From NCBI GenBank assembly GCA_937967755.1, contig CALBTA010000270.1, forward strand, positions 1 through 15,209: a stretch of 15,209 nucleotides of DNA, given 5' to 3'. The notes under the pieces were generated by a model that was not told the DNA's origin, searched no databases, and saw only the letters and a list, made by a program, of their open reading frames with translations. Made by a program: the position numbers and the translations under genes. This document shows, piece after piece, positions 14,469 through 15,209 of this stretch. Within the stretch, counting starts at the first letter, position 1. Every line of letters begins with the position of its first letter. This DNA is from an uncultured Planctomycetaceae bacterium (GTDB lineage: Bacteria > Planctomycetota > Planctomycetia > Pirellulales > Pirellulaceae).

Positions 14469-15209
14469 GAGAGGGAGCTTTCGAACCACTTGGAGAAACA
14501 AACAAATCCGCAAACTCACTCCCCTGGGTTGCCGTCCCTTCCATGTCGAATTCGTCCGAGATCATCGTGCCGATGAACGCTTGCAACCCTTGGGCGGCCG
14601 CCGGGGTGCTGTGATGGGTGGCGACTTCGCTGGCGAAGTTCAGCAGGTCGTAAACTTTGCATCGGGAAGGAAGTACCCGCTGCCGCTTTTGGCTCAGGGC
14701 GTCGAGGTTGGCCAGCCCATATAGTTCGTTCAGGTTGCCGCTCATCCGGTGGAAGTCGCGACGCAGATTCTCGTTCTCGCCGCCGCTAGTTAGGCCGGTT
14801 CGCTCGAGCATCTTGGTCAGCCCGCGGCATTCACGCACCGACGCCCAAGATGTTTGGGCGCTCTCGAACCGCTGCCGCAACGCCGCGTAGCCTTCCTCGT
14901 TGTCGTAACTGTCGAGGGCCCGGGCGATGCAGTGCCCGATATTCTTGCCCAGGCTCACGTCGCTGCGAAACGCCCGCCCGTATCCAATCGCCCCGTTGGA
15001 ACAAACTTGCCGCAGGAACGAAAGGTAAATCTTCGGGTGGCTGAATCCATCGACGGGCGTTTCCATCATGAAGCGGTGCTCGAACCGATCTCCGGAAATA
15101 TCGAACGGCCGCTCTCCGCCGCGCGGCGTATGGGTGCTGGTGACGATGCCGTCGTTGTACTTCACATCTAGCACGTCATACTTGTGGACACACTCAGTGA
15201 ATTCACCGT
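14461..15209 (-). CDS. DUF932-like protein, 3' portion (5' end outside window)
   Basis: The reading frame stays open to the right edge: at least 248 codons are visible and no start can be assigned within the window (a GTG at 15174 sits mid-frame and its upstream codons are sensible). A segment near the middle reads IYLSFLRQVCSNGAIGYGRA, resembling the conserved [LV]-C-[SQ]-N core of DUF932/phage-plasmid-like proteins, and SYDNEEGYAALRQRFESAQ follows. DUF932 genes occur in phages, plasmids and genomic islands; function is unknown. The stop (TAG, 14461-14463) overlaps the convergent membrane-protein gene by 8 bases. The family call is moderate; that a real gene is present is nearly certain. Confidence 0.7.
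   Translation of the reverse strand, partial: GEFTECVHKYDVLDVKYNDGIVTSTHTPRGGERPFDISGDRFEHRFMMETPVDGFSHPKIYLSFLRQVCSNGAIGYGRAFRSDVSLGKNIGHCIARALDSYDNEEGYAALRQRFESAQTSWASVRECRGLTKMLERTGLTSGGENENLRRDFHRMSGNLNELYGLANLDALSQKRQRVLPSRCKVYDLLNFASEVATHHSTPAAAQGLQAFIGTMISDEFDMEGTATQGSEFADLFVSPSGSKAPSLN

Overview
The window looks like chromosomal DNA of a GC-rich planctomycete, probably Pirellulales-like. This is inferred from the gene content: a DUF6807/PmoA-type secreted protein, a Flp pilin without a linked tad locus, MOFRL-type glycerate kinase, many small exported proteins and many short palindromic repeats. No rRNA or tRNA gene and no CRISPR array was seen.

Left end (1-1100, minus strand). The first seven codons of what looks like an IS110-family transposase run off the left edge. 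They are preceded by 264 bases of non-coding DNA that could hold the element's guide (bridge) RNA. Next is a translationally coupled pair: a 119-residue coiled-coil protein and a HEPN-like protein with an R-x6-H motif. The pair is driven by an extended -10 promoter that appears to give a leaderless mRNA.

1170-2214. A Flp/type IVb pilin gene (minus strand) has a very good terminator. About 190 bases upstream of its start is a sequence with the hallmarks of a GEMM-I (cyclic di-GMP-I) riboswitch, so pilin synthesis is probably controlled by a cyclic dinucleotide. The rest of this long intergenic stretch shows only small palindromes.

2215-8270. A small secreted Gly/Tyr/Arg-rich protein is followed by a secreted DUF6807 protein that carries an ExbD/TolR-like domain at its C terminus. 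A convergent two-gene operon encodes a membrane-anchored protein and glycerate 2-kinase. Divergent to it is metG, with a non-ATG start.

8319-12480. A class I/II aminotransferase, an LptF/LptG-type permease and an unknown conserved protein lie on the plus strand. On the minus strand, a WYL regulator is followed by the N-end-rule leucyltransferase bpt. The gaps between these genes hold REP-like hairpins with three-base loops, some paired in inverted orientation and some with compensatory base changes in their stems.

Right end. A more AT-rich gene for a four-helix membrane protein with a zinc ribbon converges on, and overlaps by 8 bases, a truncated DUF932-like gene that runs off the right edge.

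The most unusual items are the riboswitch-pilin unit, the DUF6807-ExbD fusion, the HEPN pair beside a probable IS110 end, and the paired hairpin repeats around 8276-11731.
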